Assembly: GCF_016907675.1 (NCBI RefSeq)
Contig: NZ_JAFBCJ010000001.1
Coordinates: 1,984,001 to 2,048,000 of the forward strand
From: Geodermatophilus bullaregiensis
GTDB lineage: Bacteria; Actinomycetota; Actinomycetes; Mycobacteriales; Geodermatophilaceae
Reading direction: 5' to 3'
DNA length: 64,000 bases
Numbering within the stretch: position 1 is the first letter of the stretch; the number at the start of each line of letters is the position of its first letter. The notes beneath the pieces were generated by a model. That model was not told the origin of the DNA. It did not search any database and was given only the letters and a program-made list of their open reading frames with translations. This document shows positions 19,916 to 31,140 of the stretch, piece after piece. A program made the translations under genes and the position numbers.

Positions 19916-22494
19916 GACCGGGCCTCGCCGGCGCTCGTCGCGGTCGCGCCCCCGGGTGCTCGGCCGCGGGACGACCCCGCGAGCTCGGTCGCCGCGGCAC
20001 CTCCCGCGCCGGCCGGGAGGCCGCCGGGACGGCCGCCGCTGAGACCGACGACGCCGCCGGGCGCGGTACCCAGCTGGGTGCGCAGCTCGCTGCCGGGTGA
20101 GCGCATCGGCAGCCAGACCACGCCGTCGGGCATCTCGGTGACGGCCACCGGCAGGGTCACCGAGCCGGTGGCGCCGGTGACGGTGAGCCCGTCGCCGTCG
20201 ACCAGGCCGAGCCGGGCGGCGGCCTCGGCGCCCAGCCGCGCCACCGGCGGGCGGGCGGTGCCGGCGAGCTCGGGCTCGTCGCGCTGCAACGTGCCGACGT
20301 CGAGCAGCTGCCGCCAGGAGGCCAGCAGCGCCTCGCCCTCGCCCGGCTGCGGGGTCGTGAGCGGCGGGACGTCGAGCCCGGTGGCCTCGGCCCGCTCGGG
20401 GGCGGCACCGAGTGCCGCGAGCTCGGCGCGGGCCGCCTCGGGCGTGGGCAGCCGCAGGTCGACGTCGAGGTACTCGGCCAGGCCGTGCAGCACCCGGCCG
20501 TCGGGCAGCTGCCCGGTGCCGTGCAGCGTGGCGTCGAAGGAGCGCACCCGCCCCTCCCAGTCGAGATAGCTGCCCGCCTTCTCCGGCGCGGCGGCGACCG
20601 GCAGGACGACGTCGGCGTGCTCGGTGACGGAGCCGGGCCGCTGCTCGAGGCTGACGACGAAGGACGCCGCCGCCAGGGCCGCCTCGGCCAGCTGCGGGTC
20701 GGGCAGGTCGGCCGGGTCGACGCCGCCGACGAGCAGGCCGCCCAGCCGCCCGTCGCGGACGGCGGTGAGGATGCCGGTGGTGTCGCGGCCCGGCGCGGCC
20801 GGGAGACCGGTGGGGTCCAGGCCCCACAGCGCGGCCACCTCGGCCCGTGCCACCGGGTCGGCGACCGGGCGCCCGCCCGGCAGCAGCCCCGGCAGGGCGC
20901 CGGCCTCCACCGCGCCGCGCTCCCCGGCCCGCCGCGGCACCCAGGCCACCCGGGCCCCGGTGGCGCGGGCCAGCGCGGCGAGCGCGGTGAAGGCGCCCGG
21001 GACCTCGGCCAGCCGCTCGCCGGCGAGCACGACCGCGCCGGGCTGCCGCAGCGCCTCGACGGCCGGCCCGCCCCAGGTGCCCTCGGCCAGCGCGCCCAGC
21101 GCCCGCGCCTCGGTGCCCGGGAGGGTCACCAGCACGGTGGCCCGCAGCTTCTGCGCCGCGCGGGTGGCGAAGGGCGCCAGGTCGTAGACCCTCAGCGAGC
21201 CCTTGCGCACCGCGCGGCGCAGCCGCAGGAAGACGATCGGCGACTCCTCCTCCGGCTCGAAGCCGGCGAGCAGCACGGCCGGGGCGGCGGTGAGGTCGTC
21301 GTAGGTCACCGCGCCGCTGTCGGGGTAGGTGCCGGCGACGTGCGCGGTGAGGAACGCCTGCTCCTCGGCCGAGTGCGCGCGGGCGCGGGCGTCGACGTCG
21401 TGGGTGCCCAGCGCGACCCGGGCGAACTTGGCGTAGGCGTAGGCGTCCTCGACCGTCAGCCGGCCGCCGGGCAGCACCCCCACCCCGCCGGCCGCGCGGG
21501 CGGCGCGCAGGCCCTCGGCCGCGGCCGCCCAGGCGTCGGGCCAGGACGCCGGCTCCAGCACGCCGTCGCGGCGGACCAGCGGGGTGGTCAGCCGGTCGTT
21601 GGTGGCGGCGTAGCGGAAGGCGTAGCGGCCCTTGTCGCAGGTCCACTCCTCGTTGACCGCCGGGTCCTCCCCCGCCAGCCGGCGCATGACCTTGCCCCGC
21701 CGGTAGTCGGTGCGCATCGAGCAGCCCGAGGCGCAGTGCTCGCACACCGAGGGCTCGCTGCGCAGGTCGAAGGGCCGCGAGCGGAACCGGTACTGGGCGC
21801 TGGTGAGCGCACCGACCGGGCAGATCTGGGTGGTGTTGCCGGAGAAGTAGGAGGAGAAGGGCTCGTCCTCGTAGACGGCGACCTGCTCCAGCGCGCCCCG
21901 CTCGAACAGCTCGATGAACGGGTCGCCGGCCACCTGCTGGGAGAAGCGGGTGCAGCGGGCGCACAGCACGCAGCGCTCGCGGTCGAGCAGGACCTGGCTG
22001 CTGATCGGCAGCGGCTTGGGATAGGTCCGCTTGACGTCGACGAAGCGGGACTCGGCGCGGCCGTTGCTCATCGCCTGGTTCTGCAGCGGGCACTCACCAC
22101 CCTTGTCGCAGACCGGGCAGTCCAGCGGGTGGTTGATCAGCAGCAGCTCCATCGTGCCCTGCTGCGCCTTGTCGGCGACCGCGCTGGTCAGCTGGGTGTG
22201 CACGGCCATGCCGTCGCTGACCGGCATGGTGCAGGAGGCGACCGGCTTGCGCTGGCCCTCCACCTCGACCAGGCACTGCCGGCAGGCACCGACCGGGTCG
22301 AGCAGGGGGTGGTCGCAGAACCGCGGGATCTGGATGCCGACCATCTCGGCGGCCCGGATGATCAGCGTCCCCTTGGGCACGGCGACGTCGAAGCCGTCGA
22401 TGGTGCAGTGCACGGCGTCGGGCGGGGTGTGCGGCCCGGGGACGCCGGGCGGCACCGCCGCGGCGGGCTCGGGGCTGGTGGGTGTCAAGGTCAC
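19912..22494 (-). CDS. nuoG: NADH-quinone oxidoreductase subunit G
   Basis: 860-residue iron-sulfur subunit of the NADH module. An N-terminal 2Fe-2S domain ([20 protein letters not shown]) is followed by a His-Cys 4Fe-4S domain with [19 protein letters not shown], then the molybdopterin-oxidoreductase-like region with [20 protein letters not shown]. No active molybdenum site is expected in this family. The GTG start at 22494 overlaps the nuoF stop. The C-terminal 250 residues are Ala/Gly-rich, as in other high-GC actinobacteria. Confidence 0.95.
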   Translation of the reverse strand: MTLTPTSPEPAAAVPPGVPGPHTPPDAVHCTIDGFDVAVPKGTLIIRAAEMVGIQIPRFCDHPLLDPVGACRQCLVEVEGQRKPVASCTMPVSDGMAVHTQLTSAVADKAQQGTMELLLINHPLDCPVCDKGGECPLQNQAMSNGRAESRFVDVKRTYPKPLPISSQVLLDRERCVLCARCTRFSQQVAGDPFIELFERGALEQVAVYEDEPFSSYFSGNTTQICPVGALTSAQYRFRSRPFDLRSEPSVCEHCASGCSMRTDYRRGKVMRRLAGEDPAVNEEWTCDKGRYAFRYAATNDRLTTPLVRRDGVLEPASWPDAWAAAAEGLRAARAAGGVGVLPGGRLTVEDAYAYAKFARVALGTHDVDARARAHSAEEQAFLTAHVAGTYPDSGAVTYDDLTAAPAVLLAGFEPEEESPIVFLRLRRAVRKGSLRVYDLAPFATRAAQKLRATVLVTLPGTEARALGALAEGTWGGPAVEALRQPGAVVLAGERLAEVPGAFTALAALARATGARVAWVPRRAGERGAVEAGALPGLLPGGRPVADPVARAEVAALWGLDPTGLPAAPGRDTTGILTAVRDGRLGGLLVGGVDPADLPDPQLAEAALAAASFVVSLEQRPGSVTEHADVVLPVAAAPEKAGSYLDWEGRVRSFDATLHGTGQLPDGRVLHGLAEYLDVDLRLPTPEAARAELAALGAAPERAEATGLDVPPLTTPQPGEGEALLASWRQLLDVGTLQRDEPELAGTARPPVARLGAEAAARLGLVDGDGLTVTGATGSVTLPVAVTEMPDGVVWLPMRSPGSELRTQLGTAPGGVVGLSGGRPGGLPAGAGGAAATELAGSSRGRAPGGATATSAGEARS

Positions 22495-23819
22495 GAGGCG
22501 ACTCCGACGGGCTCGAGGCGCAGGGAGCGGCCCAGGCGGGCCTGCTCCTCGGGCGGCAGCAGGGCGACGTAGTCGTCGCGGAAGTACTTCAGCGAGCTGG
22601 TGATGCAGCTGGTCGCGCCGTCACCGAGGGCGCAGAACGACCGGCCGAGGATGTTGTCGCAGGTGTCGGTGAGCAGGTCGAGGTCGGCCGCGGTCCCGCG
22701 GCCGTCGACCATCCGCTGCAGCACCTGCACCAGCCAGTAGGTGCCCTCGCGGCACGGGGTGCACTTGCCGCAGCTCTCGTGCGCGTAGAACTCGGTGAAC
22801 CGCAGGGTGGCCTCGACGATCGAGTCGGTCTCGTCGAACACCATGAGCGCGGTGGTGCCGAGCATGGAGCCCGCGGCGGCCACCGAGTCGAAGTCGAGCG
22901 GGACGTCGAGGTGCTCGGCGGTGAAGTACGGCGTCGACGAGCCGCCCGGCGTCCAGAACTTCAGCTCGTGGCCGGGGCGCACGCCACCGGCCATCGCCAG
23001 CAGCTCGCGCATGGTGGTGCCCATCGGGGCCTCGTACTGGCCGGGGCGCACGACGCGGCCCGACAGCGAGTAGATCTTCGGCCCCGGCGACTTCTCCGGC
23101 CCGAAGCGCTTGAACCACTCGGCGCCGCCGCGGACGACGAACGGGACGGTGGCCAGCGTCTCGACGTTGTTGATCACCGTCGGGGCGCCGTAGAGCCCGG
23201 CGACCGCGGGGAACGGCGGCTTGAGGCGCGGCTGGCCGCGGTAGCCCTCGAGCGAGTCGAGCAGCGCCGTCTCCTCGCCGCAGATGTAGGCCCCGGCACC
23301 GGCGTGCACGACCAGCTCGAGGTCGTAGCCCGAGCCGAGGACGTCGGTGCCGAGGTAGCCGGCCGCGTAGGCCTCCTCGACGGCGGAGACCAGCCGGCGG
23401 TGGGCGTGCACCGCCTCGCCGCGGACGTAGATGACGGCGAACCGGCACCGGATCGCGTACGCGGAGATGATCACGCCCTCCACCAGGGAGTGCGGGTCGG
23501 TCATCATCAGCGGCAGGTCCTTGCAGGTGCCCGGCTCGCCCTCGTCGGCGTTGACCACGAGGTACTTGGGCATCGCGGCCGGGCCGGTGGGCGTCTCCCC
23601 CGGCTTGGGCTGCGGGATGAAGCTCCACTTCATGCCGGTCGGGAAGCCGGCGCCGCCGCGTCCGCGCAGACCGGAGTCCTTGACCAGGGTGACCAGCTCG
23701 TCGGGCGACATCGACAGCGCGGTGCGCAGCGCGGCGTAGCCGTCGAGCGACTCGTAGGTGGACAGGCGCCAGGGCTGGTCGGCGTCCCAGCGCGAGGTGA
23801 GGACGGGGGTGAGGGGCAC
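22491..23819 (-). CDS. nuoF: NADH-quinone oxidoreductase subunit F (NADH/FMN site)
   Basis: 442-residue subunit holding the NADH site, FMN and the N3 4Fe-4S cluster. NADH-site glycines appear in [19 protein letters not shown] contacts in [14 protein letters not shown], and cluster cysteines in [15 protein letters not shown] with a later Cys in [15 protein letters not shown] place the start at GTG 23819, just after the nuoE stop, because the family region begins here (LTPVLTSRW); further upstream is nuoE coding sequence. Confidence 0.95.
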   Translation of the reverse strand: MPLTPVLTSRWDADQPWRLSTYESLDGYAALRTALSMSPDELVTLVKDSGLRGRGGAGFPTGMKWSFIPQPKPGETPTGPAAMPKYLVVNADEGEPGTCKDLPLMMTDPHSLVEGVIISAYAIRCRFAVIYVRGEAVHAHRRLVSAVEEAYAAGYLGTDVLGSGYDLELVVHAGAGAYICGEETALLDSLEGYRGQPRLKPPFPAVAGLYGAPTVINNVETLATVPFVVRGGAEWFKRFGPEKSPGPKIYSLSGRVVRPGQYEAPMGTTMRELLAMAGGVRPGHELKFWTPGGSSTPYFTAEHLDVPLDFDSVAAAGSMLGTTALMVFDETDSIVEATLRFTEFYAHESCGKCTPCREGTYWLVQVLQRMVDGRGTAADLDLLTDTCDNILGRSFCALGDGATSCITSSLKYFRDDYVALLPPEEQARLGRSLRLEPVGVAS

Positions 23820-23823
23820 GGTG

Positions 23824-24836
23824 TCAGGCCTCCCTGGTGGGTCCCTGGCCGGAGGTCCCCGGCTCGGTGCCCGCAGGTGTGTCGGTGGTGGGCCGGGGGC
23901 CGGAGGGCGTCTTCCGGCCGTACTCGGTGCCCTCGTCGGGGTGCGTCTGCGCCGCGCCGGCGCGCTCGGCGGGGTTGTCGGCGGCGGCGACGCGGGCGTC
24001 GCCGGCCTCCTTCTCCGGCGTCTGGCCGGCGTCCCCGGACGGCGCGACGGTGTCCACGGGCTCGCCGGTGTCGGGAGCCCCGGGCTCGGGGCCGGCCATG
24101 GGCGGGGCGGTCTCGCCGCGCTCGGCGGCCAGCCGGACGCCGGCCAGCGTCGGGCCCCACTCCCCCGGCGCGTCGACGGCGGCGCGGGCACCGGCGGCGT
24201 CGGCGTGCTGGGAGAAGCCGGCCAGCTGCCGGGAGACGCCGCGGAAGTCGGTGAGCGGCGCGCCCCGGGTCGGCGGCGGCTTCTCGCCCCGGCGCAGCGC
24301 GGCCACCAGCGCGCGGGCGCTGTCGACGTCCTGCTGGTCGTAGAACTCGTAGTCGACGGTGACCACGGGCGCGTAGTCGCAGGCGGCCAGGCACTCGGCG
24401 TGCTCGAGGGTGACCGAGCCGTCGGCCGCCGTCTCGTCGTGGTGGACGCCGAGGTCGGCCGACAGCGCGTCCATGATCCGCTGCCCGCCGAGGACGGCGC
24501 ACAGCGTGTTGGTGCAGACGCTGACCAGGTGCCGGCCGGTCGGGCGGCGCTTGTACATCGTGTAGAAGGTCGCGACCGCGCCGACCTCGGCCTTGGTCAG
24601 CCCCAGCTCCTCGGCGCACAGCGCGACGCCCTCGGGCGAGACGTAGCCCTGGTAGCTCTGCACCAGGTGCAGCATCGGCAGCAGCGCCGAGCGCGGCTGC
24701 GGGTAGCGGGCCATGATCTCCCGCGCCTCGATCCGGGTCTGCGCGGTCAGCGGCGGCAGGTCCGCGGTCACCGGCTCGACGGGGCTGTCGACCAGCCCCG
24801 TCGTCGCCGCGCCCTCCGCCGATCCGGGCAGCGCGC

Positions 24837-24840
<4 letters not shown>
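23824..24840 (-). CDS. nuoE: NADH-quinone oxidoreductase subunit E with about 150-residue acidic/proline tail
   Basis: 338-residue 2Fe-2S subunit of the NADH module. The thioredoxin-like core (about 30-186) has cluster cysteines at 109, 114, 150 and 154 (CTNTLC and CLAAC), complete for the N1a cluster. Residues 187-338 form a low-complexity Ala/Glu/Gly/Pro/Thr tail roughly doubling the usual size (E. coli NuoE is 166 residues). There is no frameshift: the tail runs directly to the nuoF junction. The ATG at 24840 overlaps the nuoD stop (ATGA). The tail may be disordered surface or an assembly element; no function is known to me. Confidence 0.93.
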
Positions 24841-26155
<1,315 letters not shown>

Positions 26156-26159
<4 letters not shown>

Positions 26160-26889
26160 CGATAGCTCCGGCGGGTGTCGGGCGGCGGGATCGTCGCGTC
26201 GTGGTACTCCACCGGCACGCCGCCGAGCGGGTAGTCCTTGCGCTGCGGGAACCCGTCCCAGTCGTCGGGCATGAGGATCCGGGTCAGCGCCGGGTGGCCG
26301 TCGAAGACGACGCCGAACATGTCGTGGGTCTCGCGCTCGTGCCAGTCCGCCGTCGGGTAGACGCCGGAGACCGACGGCACGTGCGGGTCCTCCACCGTGA
26401 CGGCGACCTCGAGCCGGATCCGCCGGCGGTAGGTCATCGAGGTCAGGTGGTAGACGACGTGCAGCCGCGGCCGGCCGGGTTCGACCTCCGGGCCGCCGCT
26501 GCCCTCGTAGTCGACGCCGGAGACGCTGCTGCACAGCTCGAAGCGCAGCGCCTCGTCGTCGCGCAGGGCCTGTACGAGGGTCAGCAGGTGCTCGCGGGCG
26601 ACGAAGTAGGTGATCTCACCGCGGTCGACCAGCACCCGCCGGACGGCGGCGGCGTACGTGGCCGCGCCGACGGCCTCGATCAGCGCGTCGGTGACCTCGT
26701 CGAACCAGCCGCCGTAGGGCCGGTCGGTCGAGTGCAGTGCCACCGCGCCGCCGGGCTCGACCCGCACCAGGCCGCCGAAGCCGGAGGTGTCGCCGCTGCC
26801 GGAGACGCCGAACGCGCCCTTGCGGAACCCGCCGCTGCCCGCCGTGGCGCCCTGGCTCGCGTCGGCGCCGCTGCGGTCGCCGGGGCCGG

Positions 26890-26893
<4 letters not shown>
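26156..26893 (-). CDS. nuoC: NADH-quinone oxidoreductase subunit C
   Basis: 245-residue 30-kDa-type subunit. The conserved core has [39 protein letters not shown] and [20 protein letters not shown]. About 40 Gly/Ser-rich residues precede the fold, as in other actinobacteria. The GTG at 26893 overlaps the nuoB stop (GTGA) and fixes the start. Confidence 0.95.
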
Positions 26894-27567
<674 letters not shown>

Positions 27568-27597
27568 GTCAGCTCCCTGCCGTCGGTGTCATGGCCG

Positions 27598-27960
27598 TCA
27601 GTCCCACTCGAGCCCGCCGCGGCGCCACACGTAGGCGTAGGCGATGAAGACGGTCGCGATGAACACGACCATCTCGACCAGGCCGAAGACACCCAGCGCG
27701 TCGTTGGCGACGGCCCACGGGTAGAGGAAGACGATCTCGATGTCGAAGACGATGAACAGCATCGCCGTGAGGTAGTACTTGACCGGGAAGCGGCCGCCGT
27801 GCAGCGGCTGGTCGATCGGCTCGATGCCGCACTCGTAGGCCTCGAGCTTGGCCCGGTTGTAGCGGCGGGGGCCGACGAACGGCGCCACCGCCACGGAGAA
27901 CAGGGCGAAGGCCGCGGCCAGCGCGAACAGGCCCACGATGGGCACGTAGGTCGAGAGCAC
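27598..27960 (-). CDS. nuoA: NADH-quinone oxidoreductase subunit A, first gene of the operon
   Basis: 120-residue three-helix membrane subunit; the quinone-loop region is KLEAYECGIEPIDQPLHGGRFPVKYY (Cys in ECG), followed by MLFIVFDIEIVFLYPWAV. The GTG at 27960 is preferred because GGGAGG lies 4-5 nt upstream and the family fold begins here; an upstream in-frame ATG would put the Rex operator inside the coding region. It heads a run ending with the polyprenyl synthase. Confidence 0.95.
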   Translation of the reverse strand: MLSTYVPIVGLFALAAAFALFSVAVAPFVGPRRYNRAKLEAYECGIEPIDQPLHGGRFPVKYYLTAMLFIVFDIEIVFLYPWAVANDALGVFGLVEMVVFIATVFIAYAYVWRRGGLEWD

Positions 27961-27998
27961 AGCGCCTCCCCTCGGACGTCGCAGGACCTCGTCAGTGC

Positions 27999-28016
27999 TT
28001 GTGAACAAATTCACAA
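27999..28016. promoter_or_regulatory. Rex-type operator upstream of nuoA
   Basis: Perfect inverted repeat TTGTGAA-CAAA-TTCACAA, matching the TTGTGAAnnnnTTCACAA consensus of Rex redox repressors. It is 38 bp upstream of the nuoA start and just downstream of the candidate -10 box, where bound Rex could block initiation or clearance. The cognate regulator gene is in the same window (50842-51546). Confidence 0.88.
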
Positions 28017-28029
28017 ACGGATGGTCACG

Positions 28030-28035
28030 AGCCTA
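28030..28035 (-). promoter_or_regulatory. Candidate nuo promoter -10 box
   Basis: TAGGCT on the minus strand fits TAnnnT. Initiation about 7 nt downstream would place the Rex operator near +7 to +25. The -35 region (TGGTGT, 17-nt spacing) is weak. Confidence 0.45.
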
Positions 28036-28093
28036 TGCCCGAGGGTTCCCGAACACCAGTACGGGGGGTGAGCGAGTTCACGTCACCGTGTCA

Positions 28094-28111
28094 CGGTCCG
28101 GTCACGGACCG
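28094..28111. terminator. Hairpin downstream of menJ
   Basis: Perfect 7-bp arms CGGTCCG and CGGACCG around GTCA, starting 14 bp beyond the menJ stop in its direction of transcription and upstream of the nuo promoter. There is no T-run, so it is a non-canonical terminator at best. Confidence 0.45.
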
Positions 28112-28124
28112 GTCCGGGAGCAGG

Positions 28125-29417
28125 TCAGACCGAGGGCACCAGGCGGGTGAGCACCGCGACGGCGCGGTCGAAGCGGTCGCCGTCGCGGCCGTCGGAGAGG
28201 TTGCCCATCAGCCGCAGGGCCGCGTCCACCATCACCGGGCGCTTGAGCCCGTGGGTGGTGGCGAAGCGGACCAGACCGGGACGGTCGAGCAGCCCGAGGA
28301 AGGCCGTGCCGAGGCGGTGGTGGCGGCCGTAGGCCTCCTGCAGCCGCCGCGGGTAGCCGCGCAGCACCGCCTCGCGGGCCGGGCCCTCGGGAGCGGCCAG
28401 CGCCGCGACCGCCGTCTCGGCGGCCATCCGGCCGGTCTCCAGCGCGTAGCTGATGCCCTCGCCGTTGAACGGGTTGACCACCCCGGCGGTGTCGCCGGCC
28501 AGCAGCAGCCCGCGGGTGTAGGCCGGGCCGCGGTTGAGTGCCATGGGCAGCCCGGCGCCGCGCAGCGGCGTGACCGCGTGCTCCTCGCCCAGCTGCCACT
28601 CCGGTGGCAGCGTGGCCAGCCAGCGGCGCAGCACGGTGCGGGGGTCGGCCCCGCCGCCGCGGCGGGTGTCGAGCAGGCCGAAGCCGACGTTGGCCGTGCC
28701 GTCGCCCATGCCGAAGGACCAGCCGTAGCCGGGCATGGAGTCGGCGGTGGGCCCGTCGGCGGAGAGGTCGAAGGAGATGTCGAGGTAGGGGTCCTCACCG
28801 CGCGGCGTCTCCACGTAGCGACGGACGGCGACGCCGAGCGGGCGGTCCTCGCGGCGGGTCAGCCCGATCGCCTTGGCCAGCCGGCCCGACAGGCCCTCCG
28901 CGGAGACGACGAGCGGCGCGCGCCACGTGACCGGCTCCCTGCCCGGACCCGCCTGCGCGTGCACGCCCGCGACCCGGCCGGCGTCGTCGAGCAGCGGGTC
29001 GGTGACGGTCACCTCCTGCTCGATCCGGGCCCCGGCGGCCACGGCGTGGGCGGCGAGCAGCGGGTCGAGGTCCTTGCGGGCGCGGATCAGCCCGAAGTCC
29101 GGCCAGGACGACAGCCGCGGCCAGTCGACCTCGACCACCTGGCCGCCGCCGAAGACGCGCAGTCCCCGGTGCCGCACCCAGCCGGCGGCCGGGGAGGTGT
29201 CCACGCCCATGTCGTCGAGCGCCTTGACCGCGCGCGGCGTGAGGCCGTCGCCGCAGACCTTCTCGCGGGGGAAGCGGGCCTTCTCCAGCACGACGACGTC
29301 GAGCCCGGCGGTGGCCAGCGTCCAGGCCGCGGCCGACCCCGCGGGGCCGGCGCCGACCACCACGACGTCGGCGGTGCCGCCGGTGCTCGACGGGGCCTCG
29401 GACGTCGGACTCGGCAC
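28125..29417 (-). CDS. menJ: Geranylgeranyl reductase-family flavoprotein, probable menaquinone tail reductase
   Basis: 430-residue FAD-dependent oxidoreductase. The N-terminal dinucleotide fold is ADVVVVGAGPAGSAAAWTLA, the family motif is KVCGDGLTPRAV, and the second FAD motif is GLLLAGDTAGVVNPFNGEGI. M. tuberculosis MenJ (Rv0561c) saturates one isoprene unit of the menaquinone tail; its neighbourhood (polyprenyl synthase, men genes) matches here, supporting the same role. GTG 29417 has GAGGGGA about 7 nt upstream. A TAGGGT box (29468-29473) overlapping the stop of the upstream gene may be its promoter. A role in reducing other prenyl chains is possible. Confidence 0.88.
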   Translation of the reverse strand: MPSPTSEAPSSTGGTADVVVVGAGPAGSAAAWTLATAGLDVVVLEKARFPREKVCGDGLTPRAVKALDDMGVDTSPAAGWVRHRGLRVFGGGQVVEVDWPRLSSWPDFGLIRARKDLDPLLAAHAVAAGARIEQEVTVTDPLLDDAGRVAGVHAQAGPGREPVTWRAPLVVSAEGLSGRLAKAIGLTRREDRPLGVAVRRYVETPRGEDPYLDISFDLSADGPTADSMPGYGWSFGMGDGTANVGFGLLDTRRGGGADPRTVLRRWLATLPPEWQLGEEHAVTPLRGAGLPMALNRGPAYTRGLLLAGDTAGVVNPFNGEGISYALETGRMAAETAVAALAAPEGPAREAVLRGYPRRLQEAYGRHHRLGTAFLGLLDRPGLVRFATTHGLKRPVMVDAALRLMGNLSDGRDGDRFDRAVAVLTRLVPSV

Positions 29418-29470
29418 GCGCAGGTCCCCTCGCTCGTCGGTCGCCGGCGCCGGCCGGCTCGACCCCGACC

Positions 29471-30142
29471 CTAGGCCGGGGACCCGGACAGGGCCGCGCG
29501 GACCTCGTCGTCCGTGGTCTCGCCGAAGTCGTCGTAGTACCGGCCGACGGCGCCGAACGGGGACGGGGTGAGCAGGCAGACGACCTCGTCGGCGTCCAGC
29601 GTGGCGCAGGCGTCGACGGCGCCGACGGGGACGGCGACGACGACGGCGGCGGGGCGGGCCGCGCGGACGGCGGTCAGCGCCGCGCGCACGGTGGAGCCGG
29701 TGGCCAGGCCGTCGTCGACGAGGACGACGGTGCGGCCGGTGAGGGCCGGCGGCGGCCGGTCGCCGCGGTAGGCACGCTGGCGGCGGCGCAGCTCGGTGAG
29801 CTCGGCGCGGCGGACCTCGTCCGCGGCGGCGGCGTCGACGGTCACGGAGGCGAGCACGGCCTCGCTGCGGACGCTCGCGACGGTGTCCCCCACCGCGGCG
29901 AGGGCGCCCATGGCCAGCTCGGGCCGGCCGGGCAGCCCGAGCTTGCGGACGGCGACGACGTCGAGCACCGCCCCGAGCGCCGCGGCGACCTCGGCGGCGA
30001 CGACGACACCGCCGCGGGGCAGGCCGAGGACCAGCGCGTGGGGTCCCAGCGGGACGGCGGCGGCGCGGGCGGGGTCGGTGAGGCGCGCGGCGAGCAGCCG
30101 GCCGGCGTCGCGCCGGTCGGCGAACGGACGGCGGCCGTCCAC
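29471..30142 (-). CDS. Phosphoribosyltransferase-family protein
   Basis: 223-residue type I PRTase-like protein. The PRPP loop is TVVLVDDGLATGSTVRAAL, and ALVLGLPRGGVVVAAEVAAAL gives the N-terminal part of the fold. Relatives are often annotated only as phosphoribosyltransferase with no known substrate. It follows the small proline-rich ORF by 10 bp, probably in one transcript, and precedes menJ by 53 bp. The GTG at 30142 lacks a good ribosome-binding site. A link to menaquinone is not evident; substrate unknown. Confidence 0.85.
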   Translation of the reverse strand: MDGRRPFADRRDAGRLLAARLTDPARAAAVPLGPHALVLGLPRGGVVVAAEVAAALGAVLDVVAVRKLGLPGRPELAMGALAAVGDTVASVRSEAVLASVTVDAAAADEVRRAELTELRRRQRAYRGDRPPPALTGRTVVLVDDGLATGSTVRAALTAVRAARPAAVVVAVPVGAVDACATLDADEVVCLLTPSPFGAVGRYYDDFGETTDDEVRAALSGSPA

Positions 30143-30152
30143 CGCGCCGCCG

Positions 30153-30299
30153 TCAGACGGGCTGGGGTCCCGAGGGCGGCGGGGCGGTGGGGTCCGTGGG
30201 GCTGGGCTGCGGGAACGGCGCCGGCGACGGGGGCGAGATCGGGTCGACGGGCGACGGCGAGGGCCCGGGCGGCTCGGGCATCGGCGTGGGTGTCGTCAT
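30153..30299 (-). CDS. 48-residue proline-rich peptide
   Basis: The frame reads MTTPTPMPEPPGPSPSPVDP and continues Pro/Ser-rich to SGPQPV; about 46% of residues are Pro. It has no hydrophobic segment and should be unstructured. Support for it being real: a TAGCGT box ends exactly 6 nt before the ATG, the same leaderless-type arrangement as the neighbouring men genes, and it lies 10 bp before the phosphoribosyltransferase as if in one operon. GC-rich DNA easily yields Pro-rich frames, so doubt remains. Confidence 0.5.
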   Translation of the reverse strand: MTTPTPMPEPPGPSPSPVDPISPPSPAPFPQPSPTDPTAPPPSGPQPV

Positions 30300-30305
30300 G
30301 TGCCG

Positions 30306-30311
30306 ACGCTA
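30306..30311 (-). promoter_or_regulatory. Leaderless-type -10 box of the proline-rich ORF
   Basis: TAGCGT followed by CGGCAC and then the ATG at 30299. Spacing of 6 nt places the transcription start at the start codon. Confidence 0.5.
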
Positions 30312-30313
30312 GT

Positions 30314-30371
30314 GGAAGGACCCCTCTGCTCCCCACCACTCGCACGCTCGCGGCGGGACCCTGCAGAGGGG
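30314..30371 (-). repeat. Intergenic hairpin element, copy B
   Basis: Outer arms on the + strand CCCCTCTGC (30321-30329) and GCAGAGGGG (30363-30371), perfect over 9 bp; the inner part carries the family core with a CGCGAGCGTGCGAG loop. The GGTCCTTCC tail points along the minus strand. It lies 15 bp after the menG stop in the direction of transcription, as a terminator would. Confidence 0.7.
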
Positions 30372-30385
30372 CCGCGGTGGGCCGC

Positions 30386-31105
30386 TCACGGGCGGCGGGC
30401 GCGGTGCAGCGCGACGATCCCGCCAGTGAGGTCGCGCCACTCGACGTCGGCCCACCCGGCGGCCCGGATGCGCGCGGCCAGCGCCGGCTGGTCGGGCCAG
30501 GCGCGGATCGACTCGGCCAGGTAGACGTAGGCGTCGGGGTTGCTGCTCACCGCCCGCGCGATCCGCGGCAGCGCCCGCATCAGGTACTCGGTGTAGACGG
30601 TGCGGAACGGCGCCCAGACGGGGCTGGAGAACTCGCAGACCACGAGCGTCCCGCCGGGCCGCACCACCCGCCGGAACTCGCGCAGCGCGGCGTCGGGGTC
30701 GGCCACGTTGCGCAGGCCGAAGGAGATGACCAGCCCGTCGACGCTCGCGTCGGCCAGCGGGAGCGCCATCGCGTCGCCGGCCACCTTGGGCACCGGCCGC
30801 GCCGCGCCGGCCCGCAGCATGCCCTGGGAGAAGTCGCAGGCGATCGCGCGCACGCCCCCGGCCGCCAGCGCCACGGTGGACACCGCCGTCCCGGCCGCGA
30901 CGTCGAGGACGACGTCCCCGGGCCGGGCGCCCAGCGCCTCCCGGGTGGCCCGCCGCCAGGAGACGTCGCGGCCGCCCGAGAGCACGGTGTTGGTGAGGTC
31001 GTAGCGGCGGGCGACGCCGTCGAACATGGCCGCGACCTCGTGCGGCTGCTTGTCCAGACCGGCCCGCGCCCCGGCGGTGTGTGCGCTCTCTCGCCGGTGA
31101 CCCAC
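30386..31105 (-). CDS. menG: Demethylmenaquinone methyltransferase
   Basis: 239-residue UbiE/MenG-family SAM enzyme, catalysing the last ring methylation of menaquinone. Supporting motifs: [23 protein letters not shown] (UbiE signature), [16 protein letters not shown] (SAM motif I), [12 protein letters not shown]-like acidic region and [21 protein letters not shown]. The GTG at 31105 follows a TAGCGT box by 8 nt and is divergent from menF; a start near [14 protein letters not shown] is possible. Length and motifs fit MenG rather than a ubiquinone enzyme, given the menaquinone cluster. Confidence 0.93.
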   Translation of the reverse strand: MGHRRESAHTAGARAGLDKQPHEVAAMFDGVARRYDLTNTVLSGGRDVSWRRATREALGARPGDVVLDVAAGTAVSTVALAAGGVRAIACDFSQGMLRAGAARPVPKVAGDAMALPLADASVDGLVISFGLRNVADPDAALREFRRVVRPGGTLVVCEFSSPVWAPFRTVYTEYLMRALPRIARAVSSNPDAYVYLAESIRAWPDQPALAARIRAAGWADVEWRDLTGGIVALHRARRP

Positions 31106-31113
31106 GGCGGCCG

Positions 31114-31119
31114 ACGCTA
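31114..31119 (-). promoter_or_regulatory. Leaderless-type -10 box of menG
   Basis: TAGCGT on the minus strand, 8 nt (CGGCCGCC) before the GTG start at 31105. No Shine-Dalgarno lies between box and start. Confidence 0.55.
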
Positions 31120-31128
31120 CCGGCTGCC

Positions 31129-31134
31129 TACTCT
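31129..31134 (+). promoter_or_regulatory. Leaderless-type -10 box of menF
   Basis: TACTCT, 6 nt (GGGAGC) before the GTG at 31141. It is back to back with the menG box; only 35 bp separate the two start codons. Confidence 0.55.
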
Positions 31135-31140
31135 GGGAGC

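Noticed and set aside
20485-22572. Long open frame on the + strand opposite nuoG (695 codons)
   Set aside because: Composition is Arg/Gly/Ala/Pro/Val and His-rich with no domain; it mirrors codon bias of nuoG. Similar long antisense frames opposite nuoM, hemL, the epimerase and others were left out for the same reason.
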